From Sphingobacterium sp. HMA12 (lineage in GTDB: Bacteria; Bacteroidota; Bacteroidia; Sphingobacteriales; Sphingobacteriaceae): DNA of 64,000 nucleotides. The translations under genes were made by a program, and so were the position numbers. This document shows, in pieces, positions 33,817-44,406 of this stretch. Each line of letters starts with the position of its first letter. Within the stretch, counting starts at the first letter, position 1. Under the pieces are notes generated by a model, which saw nothing but the letters and a program-made list of their open reading frames with translations, was not told where the DNA came from and did not search any database. The stretch is taken from positions 744,001 through 808,000 of the forward strand of contig NZ_BEYR01000001.1 of the NCBI RefSeq assembly GCF_002933815.1, in the 5' to 3' direction.

Positions 33817-33921
33817 ATGAATAGTACGATGAAATCATTTGTGAAAATCAATGTCGACCCTAGTACCGTGCGATTGACCATCGTTTGGAAAAAATGGGAT
33901 GGACGGATTCGATATCCATGA
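33817..33921 (+). CDS. Possible 34-aa leader peptide upstream of SusC
   Basis: A frame beginning MNSTMKSFVKINVDPSTVRL and ending GRIRYP, preceded by TTAAACTTT. It ends 83 bases before the SusC ATG. It could be a leader peptide or a relic; nothing else supports it. Confidence 0.28.
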   Translation: MNSTMKSFVKINVDPSTVRLTIVWKKWDGRIRYP

Positions 33922-34003
33922 CTTTTTGTGATGTGATGCACGAATTTACTCTTTCTAATAAACCGAAAATTGTGTAACCAAGCCCAATTTTAAAACTTAA
34001 CTT

Positions 34004-37000
34004 ATGAACAGAAAATGTAAACTATTTTATGATGTTTTACTGGCTTTGTGTGTACTTTTTTTATCCAGTACATTGCTTTATGCGCAGGAAAAGCCAATTA
34101 AACTCTCGGGACTTGTCTTGGATATGGACAAAAAGCCAATCTCGGGAGCAATTATTACAGATATCAACTCCAGTACAAAAGGAGTTGGTTCTACCGACGT
34201 AAATGGAAAATTTACCATTAATACGACAGAAAATGGCATTATAAAAATCAGTTATATTGGTTTTGCCAGCCAGACTATTGCTTTGCGCGGAAGAAAAGAA
34301 CTGACGGTGACTTTACAGGCCGAAAACCGGTCGTTGGAAGAAGTGGTCGTGACAGCGATGGGCATAAAACGGGATGTACGGTCTTTGACTTCTGCACAAC
34401 AGTCCATTGATGTCAACTCGATGACCGAAGTGCGGGGTAGCAACTTGTTGGATATGTTGTCCGGTAAAGCCGCGGGTATGCAAGTGGTACCCGGTGGTGG
34501 GCCATTGGGTTCAACCCGTATTGTCATACGGGGAAATAATTCATTAACAGGAAACAACCAGCCGTTATTTGTTATTGATGGGGTTCCGATGTTAAATAAT
34601 TCGGGAGAGAGTGGCGACCTGGATTATGGAAGTGCCGTAAATAGCATTAATCCGGACGAAATTGAGAATATCGAAATCCTGAAAGGGGCCAATGCTTCCG
34701 CATTATATGGTTCGGATGCGGCAAATGGAGTCGTATTGATCACAACAAAAAAGGCCGGGAGAAAACAGGGGCTGGGTATCAGCTATGGTTTCAACGCGAT
34801 GTTTGGATCGTTGTATAGCTATCCCACCTACCAGAATCTATATGGTGCCGGTCAGAACGGGCGTTTCCAACGAAGAGAAGGCGTCAATTATTTTGGGAAT
34901 TCAAATAATGGTGTCAACTTTAACCCAGACTTACCCTATGGAATCTGGAATCCAAATCAAGGCAATCAGGATAACCGTTCTTGGGGCTTACCGATGCTCG
35001 GATTTGATGTGGTCGGTCGTAATGGACAGGTAAAATCTTATATACCTCAGGAGTCGACCATCAAAAATATGTACCAGACCTCGCATGCACTGACCAATAG
35101 CATTGCACTCGATAAATTAACGGATCAAATGAGTTTCCGTCTCTCGTATACCAATCAACATGCCAATGATATTCTTGAAAAATTCAATCTGTATGATCGG
35201 CATAATTTTAATTTAAGAAGTACGGCAAAGATTACCAATTATTTTGATGTCGACGCCAGTGTGCGTTATACTTTGGAAGATGTCAAAAATCGGGGCTATC
35301 GCAATGCTTCCGATCGAAATCCCTTATATGCCATCGCCAATCTGCCACGTGATGCCTCCATTGAGGAATTGATCCCCTGGAAGCAGCCGGATGGTACACC
35401 TTTTAACTTTAACGGTTTTAGAAACCCGTACTGGCTGTTGAATGAAACGGCGAATGCCGATGATAAGAATATGTTTAATGCAAACCTGACTTTAAACCTA
35501 AAATTGGGAAATCCATTTCGTTTACGTCTAAGAGGTGCAACAGATCTGCAAAAGTCAAAAGGTTGGGACTTTACCAATCTCTATAGTCCATTTGATACAG
35601 ACGGCGATTATTCAAAATGGAATCGTTCATGGACAAATAACAATTTCGACGCTTTATTGAGTTTCAATAAGACGCTCAAAAAAGATTTTAATATTTCTGC
35701 CAATGGTGGTGCTTCGATCCAGCGCATAGAAGGAGACCGTATAAGTTCACGAAATTTTATGTTACTCTTTCCAGACCAGCGTACCCTATCCAATACCCGG
35801 GGAATTACCTCTTCGTTGGAAGAAATCGAACGCAAGGAAAAGCAGGCTGTTTTTGGGATGACGAGTTTTTCCTATAAAAACAGGGTGTTTTTAGATGCTA
35901 CGGTACGAAACGAATGGTCGAGTTCGCTACCCAAATCTAATAATTCGTATTTCTATTACTCTTTTGGAACGGGCTTGATCATGACAGACCTGTTGCAGCT
36001 AAAAAATAGTCCGCTGAGCTATTGGAAGTTGAGAGCTTCGTATGCACAGGTGGGGAATGACACAGGCTTTGATCGTCTATTGACCGGATATTACCGTCCG
36101 GATGGTGGTTCGTTTTTAGGTTTACCTTATTATGTGGGTGAAGAGGTTTTGAAAAATCCAAATTTGAAGCCTGAGCAGACACAATCCTGGGAAGCAGGTA
36201 CAGAGTTTAGGCTCTGGAATGACCGTATTACTGCAGATATCACCTACTACAGCAAACGGACCAAGGATCAGATTGTAGAGGCGGATGCGCCTCTGGCAAG
36301 CGGTTACCGTAGGGAAATACTGAATGCCGGTGAGATTAAGAACTGGGGAACAGAGGTAAGCTTAAATATTATTCCAATAAAGACAAAGCTCGTGACCTGG
36401 ACAACGGGATTTAACTGGTCTAAGAATAACTCGAAGGTAGTATCACTGGTTGCTGGTGTAAATCGTTATGAAATGGGCAGTGGCGATAATATCAAATTGT
36501 ATGCTGAGGTTGGAAAATCTTATGGTGTATTTTATGGTAATGATTATAAACGCAATGCCGAAGGTGCTATTTATGTGGGTGCTGATGGAAAACCCAAATT
36601 TCTTCCGGATCAATACTTAGGTGAAATACAGCCACGCTGGTTTGGTGGATGGAAAAATACGGTCAATATTGGCCGGTTTTCAATCGGAACCATGCTGGAC
36701 TTTCAGTCTGGTGGAAAAGTGTGGTCCTATACGGCATTCAGAGGTGGTATAGATGGGAGCACGGTACAGACCTTAGATGGCCGATGGGAATATATGCTAT
36801 CAGATTTGATCCTCGGCGAGAATTCGGACGAACGTCGTGGATTTCTACAGCCCGGTAATACCGTGAAACCAGGGGCCAATTATAACGAAAATTATGTCAT
36901 GTACCCCGATTATGGAAGATCGAAAGGAATCCAATTGGGCAATACGGTGTATGACCCTTCGGTATCGGATTTTTGGGCAGATAAACCCGCCTTGTCTTGG

Positions 37001-37309
37001 GTATCACCGATGGACCATTGGACCCACAATAGTGCATCGAGCGCTGCCCGATATATTTATGATGCCTCTTACATCAAATTGAGGGAAGTCAGTGTGGGGT
37101 ATAATTTCTCGCCACAATGGTTTAGGGCAACACCGATTAAAGATGCGCGATTATCGCTCGTAGGACGTAATGTGGCTATCCTGTTTCAAAACACACCCAA
37201 AGGAATGGATCCTCAGGCAACTTCCACAACGGGAAATGCACAGGGCTTTGAACGTGGATTTAACCTGCCAATGGCAACCTGGGGATTTGATCTAAAACTT
37301 TCATTCTAA
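34004..37309 (+). CDS. SusC/RagA-family TonB-dependent outer membrane receptor of the polysaccharide locus
   Basis: A 1101-aa receptor with signal peptide (VLLALCVLFLSSTLLYAQ), a CarboxypepD-regulatory-like domain (LSGLVLDMDKKPISGAIITD), the SusC junction LEEVVVTAMGIKRDVRSL, a plug domain (LLDMLSGKAAGMQVVPGGGP; LFVIDGVPM; IENIEILKGANASALYGSDA; GVVLITTKKAG) and the long barrel ending MATWGFDLKLSF. All SusC signatures are intact and the ATG is followed by a basic signal peptide. It imports oligosaccharides with the SusD encoded 97 bp downstream. It is the first gene of the operon that includes GH99-like and GH2 enzymes. The substrate is not deducible from this gene. Confidence 0.96.
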   Translation: MNRKCKLFYDVLLALCVLFLSSTLLYAQEKPIKLSGLVLDMDKKPISGAIITDINSSTKGVGSTDVNGKFTINTTENGIIKISYIGFASQTIALRGRKELTVTLQAENRSLEEVVVTAMGIKRDVRSLTSAQQSIDVNSMTEVRGSNLLDMLSGKAAGMQVVPGGGPLGSTRIVIRGNNSLTGNNQPLFVIDGVPMLNNSGESGDLDYGSAVNSINPDEIENIEILKGANASALYGSDAANGVVLITTKKAGRKQGLGISYGFNAMFGSLYSYPTYQNLYGAGQNGRFQRREGVNYFGNSNNGVNFNPDLPYGIWNPNQGNQDNRSWGLPMLGFDVVGRNGQVKSYIPQESTIKNMYQTSHALTNSIALDKLTDQMSFRLSYTNQHANDILEKFNLYDRHNFNLRSTAKITNYFDVDASVRYTLEDVKNRGYRNASDRNPLYAIANLPRDASIEELIPWKQPDGTPFNFNGFRNPYWLLNETANADDKNMFNANLTLNLKLGNPFRLRLRGATDLQKSKGWDFTNLYSPFDTDGDYSKWNRSWTNNNFDALLSFNKTLKKDFNISANGGASIQRIEGDRISSRNFMLLFPDQRTLSNTRGITSSLEEIERKEKQAVFGMTSFSYKNRVFLDATVRNEWSSSLPKSNNSYFYYSFGTGLIMTDLLQLKNSPLSYWKLRASYAQVGNDTGFDRLLTGYYRPDGGSFLGLPYYVGEEVLKNPNLKPEQTQSWEAGTEFRLWNDRITADITYYSKRTKDQIVEADAPLASGYRREILNAGEIKNWGTEVSLNIIPIKTKLVTWTTGFNWSKNNSKVVSLVAGVNRYEMGSGDNIKLYAEVGKSYGVFYGNDYKRNAEGAIYVGADGKPKFLPDQYLGEIQPRWFGGWKNTVNIGRFSIGTMLDFQSGGKVWSYTAFRGGIDGSTVQTLDGRWEYMLSDLILGENSDERRGFLQPGNTVKPGANYNENYVMYPDYGRSKGIQLGNTVYDPSVSDFWADKPALSWVSPMDHWTHNSASSAARYIYDASYIKLREVSVGYNFSPQWFRATPIKDARLSLVGRNVAILFQNTPKGMDPQATSTTGNAQGFERGFNLPMATWGFDLKLSF

Positions 37310-37406
37310 AAAAGAGTGATGAAACCTTCGTGCGTATTCAGATTATAGCAGTGAATGAATAATATATCGATTGCTTCATCACCTTTAAAAGACAAATTAT
37401 ATAAAG

Positions 37407-39434
37407 ATGAAAAAAATATTGACTATTGGAGTAGGGCTATTGATGGCTTGCTTCTTTAACGGATGTACACGCAATTTTGAGGAAATCAATACCAATAAAA
37501 ATAAATTTTATGATGTAGAGATCAATCAGATTTTTCCGGGAACAGTGTCTCGTACGATGAAGCTAATCGCGGAAATGAATTACAATAAAATTTTGAATTT
37601 TTCGCGTTACAGTGTCGTTCAATTTGCGACAAACCCCTCGCAGGAGATCGGGGATAACTTTTTCAACCAATTTTATGTGGGTATTGTACGCGATCTGAAA
37701 AATTTAGAACTGGAGTATGACGGAAAACAAGGCTTTGAAAATAGACTGGCCATCGTAAAAACCTGGAAGGCGTATATGTATTATATGTTTGCCTCGACTT
37801 ACGGGGGAATTCCAATGAGCGACGCTATTGCAGCTGAGCAAAATAAAAGAACCTATACGTATGACAGTGAAAAACAGGTGTACACACAGATACTCGAGGA
37901 TCTGAAAGCAGCAAATATGCTGTATAATCTTTCGCCTGCTCCAGGTGATTTCTTATCTACCGACCCAGTCTTTGGCGGTGCGAGCAATGGCAGATCTGAC
38001 TTGTCAAAATGGCAAAAATTTACCAATACCTTGCGTTTAAATGTGGCCCTGCATGTGCAAAACCTATCGATGGATCTGGCCCGGGAGCATGCCATGGATG
38101 TTATGAAAGATCCCAGTAAATTGATTTCTGGTGTTGATGATATCGTTACCCTGCGTTGGGGGAAGGACGCTGACCTGAGTGCTTCCTATTATTTTACACG
38201 ATTGATCAAGAATGCAGGTAGTTTTAGTGAATCAACTTACCCAGCAATCAGTGAATATTTTTCCCTGTATCTCTTTTCATTTAATGATGCACGGATTGAA
38301 GCATTCGCACACAAAGGAAATGCATTGGCACCCAATGCTGTTGCGCCGTTTTTACACACAGATACATTAACTCGAAAGCATGCCCTCTTTTGCGGTAATA
38401 ATGTCAATAATCCAAATACCTATTGCCCCAATTACATACTGCACCAGGCCGATGGACTGAACAATCTGCGTATAGATTCTATCCTGGTCGATTATGCCAT
38501 GCCGTATGTACCACTGGTCGAACTCAATAGTCTGGCATCAGGCTGGGAATGGGAATTTGTTCCCGGAAAGGATTATCGCTTTAGCGATCCATTGACCAGA
38601 AAAAATAGCCCTTATAACTATTCATTTGTTCACAATAATTTTCTCAAAGAGGATGCAACCATGGTGTTGTTGAACTGGGCAGATGCTTGTTTCCTCAAAG
38701 CTGAAGCAGCAGTATTATTTGGTACAGGCAATGCGCAGCAGTTTTATGAGGAAGGAATCAAAGCTTCCTATGCGCAATACAACTTATCTTCCAAATTGGA
38801 CGATTATATGAAAAAGGATGGTATTGCCTGGAATACCAGTGCCAAAGGTTATGCCGACCGCCGACTCTTGTATAGAGCAAGTATCAATGGGAAGGGGGGC
38901 AACAGCAACCACCTCGAACAGATTTATAAACAACGGTATATTGCCGATTTCTTTAATGCATTGGAAGGCTGGAATCTGGAAAGAAGAACGCGCGTACTGC
39001 GTTTTCCACCGTTCTTTGCCAATGGTGCAGCCAGCGATGTCGAGGGCTATAATTCCACCTACAACTATTGGACAGAACGAATGGTCTATCCACTCGTGGA
39101 GCAGAGTAAAAATCAGGAGGCTTATTATCAGGGTATTGAAAATCTTAAGATGGAAAGCCCCTTTTACCGTGCCGATCGCTGGGGAGACAACGTATATACA
39201 TCCCTTGGGTTTACCAAGAAGAATCCAGACTTAGCAATAGCTGAATACCTATGGGGCGGAAATAAACGGATCTCAGCCAATGTCGAATATTTTAACAAGA
39301 AATATGGTAAGACATACGAAGAGGTGGTCGTGACCGCAAAAACAATGACGGGAGAAGGCGATGAAAATACTGCGCTAAAGAAAGCGTTCAATTATAATTT
39401 TCGCTCCTTACTGAATACGTATATCCCACAATAA
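37407..39434 (+). CDS. SusD/RagB-family (SusD-like_2) outer membrane lipoprotein
   Basis: A 675-aa lipoprotein with signal and lipobox FFNGC (16-20), then RNFEEINTNKNKFYDVE and the helical SusD core (NRLAIVKTWKAYMYYMFASTYG, then GIPMSDAI). The conserved C-terminal part is LLNWADACFLKAEAAVLFG and LEQIYKQRYIADFFNALEGW. It belongs to the longer SusD-like_2 type and is longer than the usual 500-600 aa. It should form the lid over the preceding SusC and bind the glycan at the surface. It is followed by the GH99-like gene on the same strand. Confidence 0.93.
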   Translation: MKKILTIGVGLLMACFFNGCTRNFEEINTNKNKFYDVEINQIFPGTVSRTMKLIAEMNYNKILNFSRYSVVQFATNPSQEIGDNFFNQFYVGIVRDLKNLELEYDGKQGFENRLAIVKTWKAYMYYMFASTYGGIPMSDAIAAEQNKRTYTYDSEKQVYTQILEDLKAANMLYNLSPAPGDFLSTDPVFGGASNGRSDLSKWQKFTNTLRLNVALHVQNLSMDLAREHAMDVMKDPSKLISGVDDIVTLRWGKDADLSASYYFTRLIKNAGSFSESTYPAISEYFSLYLFSFNDARIEAFAHKGNALAPNAVAPFLHTDTLTRKHALFCGNNVNNPNTYCPNYILHQADGLNNLRIDSILVDYAMPYVPLVELNSLASGWEWEFVPGKDYRFSDPLTRKNSPYNYSFVHNNFLKEDATMVLLNWADACFLKAEAAVLFGTGNAQQFYEEGIKASYAQYNLSSKLDDYMKKDGIAWNTSAKGYADRRLLYRASINGKGGNSNHLEQIYKQRYIADFFNALEGWNLERRTRVLRFPPFFANGAASDVEGYNSTYNYWTERMVYPLVEQSKNQEAYYQGIENLKMESPFYRADRWGDNVYTSLGFTKKNPDLAIAEYLWGGNKRISANVEYFNKKYGKTYEEVVVTAKTMTGEGDENTALKKAFNYNFRSLLNTYIPQ

Positions 39435-39495
39435 TCTGTCACAATCCGAAAGGAAGTTTTAATATAATGTATGTATGAATCTCAAAAATATTTTC

Positions 39496-40746
39496 ATGAA
39501 AAATAAACGTAATCAACTGTTCGGGATCATTGCTATTGCGATAGCTTTCTGCTCGTGTAAAAAGGATGAAAACCCTTCCATTGATGATCATCCGTTAAAT
39601 TATACAATTCCCGAAGTTGCGGTGAGTACGGATATCCCTGTAGGGGCTTATTTATATACAACCAGCAACATTGTCAATGATAATATCAGATGGACCCGTT
39701 TGACAGAAACGTTTGACCTCAATACAGGAAAAATAGGTCCCTATGTAAAACCTGAACTGGATCGTTATACGTTAGGAGCAACGGATGAAGGGGTTTACAA
39801 TATGACTAAAATTGTGGAATGGGCAAAAGCTGGAAAAATTGATTTTTTAATCTCTCCGGCAGTAAAAGAAAATCCAAATGCCTTGTATCCCATGAATATC
39901 AATAAAGAAGACTCTTTGTTGGTAAATCAGCTGGGTGAACACCCGAGCGAGTTGGCAAGTGTAAAGATGGGAACATTGAAGTATGCGATTTCATTGGATC
40001 TGAATAATTTCTGTGGCGGATTAAGCAACAACCTGCTGTTGGAAAATGCGCCTACAATAACCGTTTCTGGTACCACCTTAACACGTGAACAGCGCCTGTA
40101 CAACTATATGAAGAGAATCTCGGATTATTTTAGTGATGAAACCTATTACCATACCAATGGTAAGCCGGTATTGGTTTTTATTGGTGCTGAAAGGCTTTAT
40201 ACAGCAGATAGCCGTAAAATCTATGACAATATCAGAGCCTTAATTAAAGAACATACGGGAAAGGACGTGTACATTATTGCCCGCCAACAACAATGGACAC
40301 CCTCAGCCCGATTTGAATATTTCTTTATGCGCGGTAAAGCCGATGCAGTCACCATGGATAATATGTGTAATGTGGGCGGGGGACAATGGGACCGGACTTA
40401 TCTGTTGAATCGGCTGATCAATGAAAACTTCAAAATAAATAAGGAATATATGGCCACGAATTATGGAGTTGACTTTATTCCTTCGGTTTCTCCTTCTTTT
40501 AACAATTATATTTCATCAGCAGCGACTCCGGATTACAACTATCCAGCGATTTATAAAAAGGACAGTGATTTTAAAGAGCGTTGTAATGTCGCAAAAATGA
40601 ATTTAGGAACGAATCAAATGGTCCTGGTCGAATCTTTCAACAACTGGATGTACGATTCGCAGATCGAACCTACGGTAGCTGATTATGGAAACGGTTATGG
40701 AACACAGTATCTTGATATTGTCCGTCAGCAATTTAAAGTAAAATAA
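39496..40746 (+). CDS. GH99/GH71-like lipoprotein, putative endo-acting glycosidase
   Basis: The start at 39496 (MKNKRNQLFGIIAIAIAFCSC) gives a 416-aa lipoprotein with lipobox FCSC; the frame also opens at 39475. The mature protein resembles the GH71/GH99-like (WbsX-like) barrel: YTTSNIVNDNIRWTRLTETF, YYHTNGKPVLVFIGAERLYT, GKDVYIIARQQQWTPSARF, FIPSVSPSFNNYI and VESFNNWMYDSQIEPT, the last resembling the NEW-H-EGTQIEP signature of this clan. The catalytic acids are not assigned by me with certainty. It is surface-exposed, the usual position of the enzyme that cuts the polysaccharide before SusC import. Glycan type unknown; related families act on mannans or heparan-type chains. Confidence 0.72.
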   Translation: MKNKRNQLFGIIAIAIAFCSCKKDENPSIDDHPLNYTIPEVAVSTDIPVGAYLYTTSNIVNDNIRWTRLTETFDLNTGKIGPYVKPELDRYTLGATDEGVYNMTKIVEWAKAGKIDFLISPAVKENPNALYPMNINKEDSLLVNQLGEHPSELASVKMGTLKYAISLDLNNFCGGLSNNLLLENAPTITVSGTTLTREQRLYNYMKRISDYFSDETYYHTNGKPVLVFIGAERLYTADSRKIYDNIRALIKEHTGKDVYIIARQQQWTPSARFEYFFMRGKADAVTMDNMCNVGGGQWDRTYLLNRLINENFKINKEYMATNYGVDFIPSVSPSFNNYISSAATPDYNYPAIYKKDSDFKERCNVAKMNLGTNQMVLVESFNNWMYDSQIEPTVADYGNGYGTQYLDIVRQQFKVK

Positions 40747-40756
40747 TAACATAAGA

Positions 40757-43700
40757 ATGATGAATAAATTATTGATGCAGATACCCCCGTTGTTGGGCAT
40801 GGTGTGTATGATCGGTGGGGGCCTGATGGCCCAACAACCCATTAACGTAAATTTTGATCGCGCAAACACGTTGGTCGAAACAATTGGCCGTGGACAAAGC
40901 CAGGTCGCTAATGGCGTGTACTCGGCCAAGGATGCGTATGCTGTTTTTGGCGACAAAAGCTTGCAAAACTACCGAATGTCTTTTAGAGCCAGAAATCCTA
41001 AACCAGCGGATCAGGTGCAGATATGGGCCGGCTTTAGAACCTATAACCGGTTCGATCGTTATATCGTGGGACTGAAAGGTGGTTTGCAAAATGACCTTTA
41101 TCTCAGCCGGATGGGCTACATGGCAGCAGATGAATTATTGGGATTGGCACCCCTAGATTTTAAACCACAGGTAGACCAATGGTATCAGTTCCGGATTGAG
41201 GTTTGCGGCAATCGAATACGCGTTTTTTTAAATGATGAATCGCTGCCGCGGATTGATGTAATTGATCCAAATAGTAATCTGGCACCTTCCGGACAAGCCG
41301 CCCTGGGAGGTGGTTGGATTGAAACAGAATACGATCAGTTATCTATTGAGCCCTTGGCAGCCAATGCCTTGGAGGGGGTATCTAATCAGGTCTACAAAGT
41401 GCAGGTATCGGCACAGGAAAAAGAAATAAAGCGGGTTCAGGATCGGGCCAGTTATCAGATGAAATCAGTTGCAAAACTGGCGCAGGCACGTACCGAAATA
41501 TCCTTGGATGGGAATTGGCTATTTATGCCAGAATACCTGCTCAAAGATGGCCGGCAGGGTGCAGATCCAAGTCAGGGGGATCAAGATTGGCACCTGATGC
41601 ATGTGCCTGATTTTTGGAATCCAATTCGTATCTGGCTGCATGGTGAAACCATGAATAACAATAAATTTCCAAAAGGCGTATCTGACGCATATTATCAGCA
41701 GGAAACAAAGCGATGTGAAGAATATACCTTTGACTATAAAAAGACAAAGGCAGCCTGGTACAGGCAATGGATAGATTTGCCCGCCGATATTCAGCAGCGA
41801 AATAGTGAATTGATTTTTGATGCGGTATCCAAGATGGCTGATGTGTATGTGAATGGGAAGTTGGTCACATCGCACGTTGGTATGTTTGGCGAGATAAAAT
41901 CCAATGTTTCTACTTTACTTAAACCTGGTAAAAACCTGATTTCGGTCCATGTTACCAAAGATTATATCAAGGATATTGCAGACGCGGATAAAGTGGTGGA
42001 TGTTGCTGTGACAGTACCGGTTACCAATAAAATGCTAAAGGATATTGCGCATGGCTTTTATGTCGATGATCCGGCCGGAATATGGCAACCCGTAAAACTC
42101 GTGATCACCGATAAAATACGTGTCGAAGATGTCTTTATACAGCCTTCGCTGACAGGAGCACGTTTTGATGTTACAGTCAAAAATTATAGCGATAAGCAGG
42201 CTGTTTTTAGTCTATCCACACATATTGCTGAAGCGGATGGTGGACCACAACTCGCTCAGCAGAATGCATTGGATGCGGTAAAGCTGAATCCGGGAGAAGA
42301 ACGTGTGCTGACCTATGCCATTGATCAGCTTCAACCCAAATTGTGGAGTCCTGAACATCCGAATCTGTACGATTTTAAAATTGCCATCCGGAAAAATAAG
42401 ACTGAGACACAAGATCAGGTAACGGTTCGATCGGGATTTAGAACTTTCGAGTCAAAAAATGGCTTACTTTATTTAAATGGAAAACCATACTGGTTGAGAG
42501 GGGGAAATCATACACCATTTGCACTGGCACCAAATGATAGTGTGCTGGCCAACCGCTTTTATCAATTGATGAAAGCTGGGAATATGGAGGTAACCCGAAC
42601 ACACACGACACCTTATAATAAACTCTGGATCGATGCCGCGGATAAAAATGGTATCGGAATAAGCCATGAGGGAACTTGGCCCTGGCTGATGATCCAGAGC
42701 TCTATGCCTGAAATGAAACTGATTGAAATGTGGGCCGAAGAATACCTTAGTCTATTAAAAAAATACCGGAATCATCCAGCCATCTTATTCTGGACCATCA
42801 ATAACGAAATGAAATTTTATGATAACGAGCCCGATATGGAAAAACGCAAGCTGAAAATGAAGATAATTTCGGATGTTGTCAAACGTATGCGCAAAATAGA
42901 CCCTTCGCGGCCGATTTGTTTCGACTCGAATTATCGCCGGCGTGAAGATGTTTTTGGAAAGGATTTCTTTGCAACCATTGATGATGGGGATATCGATGAT
43001 ATTCATGCTTACATCAACTGGTATGATCACTCGGTATTTAAACAATTTAAAGGTGAATTTCAGCGCGATAACCGCAATGAAGGTCGTCCATTGATCAGCC
43101 AGGAGATGTCAACGGGATACCCTAATAATGAAACCGGACATCCGACACGTTCGTATACTTTACAACATCAGAATCCGCAGTCATTGATTGGATACCAATC
43201 CTATGCTTATGCAAATCCCGCGTCTTTTCTACAGGTGCAATCTTTTATTACGGGAGAACTTGCAGAAGCTTTGAGGCGGTCGAATGATAAAGCATCTGGT
43301 GTACTTCATTTTGCATTGTTGACTTGGTTTAGGAATGTCTACAATAGTCAGACGATCGAACCTTATCCGACCTATTATGCGATGAAGAGGGCCATGCAGC
43401 CTGTGCTGGTATCGGCCGAACTTTGGGGTAGGCATCTCTTTGCAGGACAGCAGCTACAGACGAAGTTTTGTGTTGTCAATGATTTGGAAGAAGGAACTCC
43501 CCTCGGTGCGGGTACAATTGAATGGTCTATGGAGACTTCCTCGGGAAATGTACTTGTCAAAGGAACGGTAGCTGTTCCTGCAGTGGGACATTATGAGCGG
43601 CAATGGGTGACGCCGCATATTGTGATACCCGAACACTTACCTTCCGGAAAACAGCAGGTTTCATTAAAAATACGTTATCGTGTGAATGAGAAAATATATT

Positions 43701-44401
43701 CGTCCAATGTCTATGAGCTGGTGGTAGCAACAAAAGAATGGGCCGCAGGTAATCAAGCAGTGAAAAAGGTGGTATTGGTCGATCCTCGGACTGAACAGAC
43801 AGCGTTGGATGTGATAAAAACAGCTTATAAACGCATGGACAATATGCAGATGGCATTGCAGGCAAATCCGGAAATTTTAATATTGAATGAAACGTTTAAA
43901 GATTTTTCAGCCGCGACAATTGATCGTTTGAAGCAATATATCGTGCAGGGTGGAAATGTTTTGCTCCTCAATAATGAAGAAGCCGCAAAGGCGATTTTCC
44001 CGAATTATGTGAAAGGATGGATCAAGCCGACAGAAGGCGATATTGTCAATATGGAGATTCCAGAGTCGTCGGTATTTAATGATATTGACCTGTTGGATTT
44101 GCGTTATTTTAATAATCACAAGGCCGAGCTCCCGAAAGTGTGCCATAGCGCTTTTCAGTTAAACCGCCATGAAAAAGTAATCGAATTGGCTAGTCAGATA
44201 AAGATCCATGGCTATATCGAAGGTGAAATGGATGAACGGTCCAAAAAGATGAACAGCATCAAAGGATATCCGATTTTTCAGGTAAATGAAGGAAAAGGGC
44301 GGGTAATTGTATCCTCAATGGCGCATGAAAAAACGGCAACAGACCCTATTGCAGCGAAGTTACTGGTAAATATGATCAATACATTAGCACATAAAAAATA
44401 G
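40757..44401 (+). CDS. Large GH2-family glycosidase with N-terminal lectin-like domain
   Basis: A 1214-aa secreted enzyme: signal LLGMVCMIGGGLMAQQ (an ATG at 40760 is also possible), an N-terminal DUF1080/LamG-like jelly-roll (about 30-210: SLQNYRMSFRARNPKPADQV, ALGGGWIETEYDQLSIEP), then GH2 sugar-binding (WYRQWIDLPADIQQRN; VYVNGKLVTSH), immunoglobulin-like and catalytic barrel domains. Acid/base Glu684 lies in WTINNEM and nucleophile Glu783 in LISQEMSTG, so both are present. A C-terminal domain (about 890-1214) resembles a glutamine-amidotransferase-like beta-galactosidase tail (IDRLKQYIVQGGNVLLLNN). GH2 enzymes remove beta-galactose, beta-glucuronic acid or beta-mannose from the non-reducing end. 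It follows the GH99-like gene after 10 bases and precedes the second GH2 by five. Confidence 0.88.
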   Translation: MMNKLLMQIPPLLGMVCMIGGGLMAQQPINVNFDRANTLVETIGRGQSQVANGVYSAKDAYAVFGDKSLQNYRMSFRARNPKPADQVQIWAGFRTYNRFDRYIVGLKGGLQNDLYLSRMGYMAADELLGLAPLDFKPQVDQWYQFRIEVCGNRIRVFLNDESLPRIDVIDPNSNLAPSGQAALGGGWIETEYDQLSIEPLAANALEGVSNQVYKVQVSAQEKEIKRVQDRASYQMKSVAKLAQARTEISLDGNWLFMPEYLLKDGRQGADPSQGDQDWHLMHVPDFWNPIRIWLHGETMNNNKFPKGVSDAYYQQETKRCEEYTFDYKKTKAAWYRQWIDLPADIQQRNSELIFDAVSKMADVYVNGKLVTSHVGMFGEIKSNVSTLLKPGKNLISVHVTKDYIKDIADADKVVDVAVTVPVTNKMLKDIAHGFYVDDPAGIWQPVKLVITDKIRVEDVFIQPSLTGARFDVTVKNYSDKQAVFSLSTHIAEADGGPQLAQQNALDAVKLNPGEERVLTYAIDQLQPKLWSPEHPNLYDFKIAIRKNKTETQDQVTVRSGFRTFESKNGLLYLNGKPYWLRGGNHTPFALAPNDSVLANRFYQLMKAGNMEVTRTHTTPYNKLWIDAADKNGIGISHEGTWPWLMIQSSMPEMKLIEMWAEEYLSLLKKYRNHPAILFWTINNEMKFYDNEPDMEKRKLKMKIISDVVKRMRKIDPSRPICFDSNYRRREDVFGKDFFATIDDGDIDDIHAYINWYDHSVFKQFKGEFQRDNRNEGRPLISQEMSTGYPNNETGHPTRSYTLQHQNPQSLIGYQSYAYANPASFLQVQSFITGELAEALRRSNDKASGVLHFALLTWFRNVYNSQTIEPYPTYYAMKRAMQPVLVSAELWGRHLFAGQQLQTKFCVVNDLEEGTPLGAGTIEWSMETSSGNVLVKGTVAVPAVGHYERQWVTPHIVIPEHLPSGKQQVSLKIRYRVNEKIYSSNVYELVVATKEWAAGNQAVKKVVLVDPRTEQTALDVIKTAYKRMDNMQMALQANPEILILNETFKDFSAATIDRLKQYIVQGGNVLLLNNEEAAKAIFPNYVKGWIKPTEGDIVNMEIPESSVFNDIDLLDLRYFNNHKAELPKVCHSAFQLNRHEKVIELASQIKIHGYIEGEMDERSKKMNSIKGYPIFQVNEGKGRVIVSSMAHEKTATDPIAAKLLVNMINTLAHKK

Positions 44402-44406
44402 ACAAA

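Larger units (their letters stand above)
33520..34003. other. Divergent intergenic region of the polysaccharide locus
   Basis: This 484-bp region separates the regulator from SusC. It holds a nested inverted repeat (33595-33652), a 34-codon frame (33817-33921), and the promoter of SusC, for which I see no exact TAnnTTTG box. No other gene is apparent. Confidence 0.6.
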
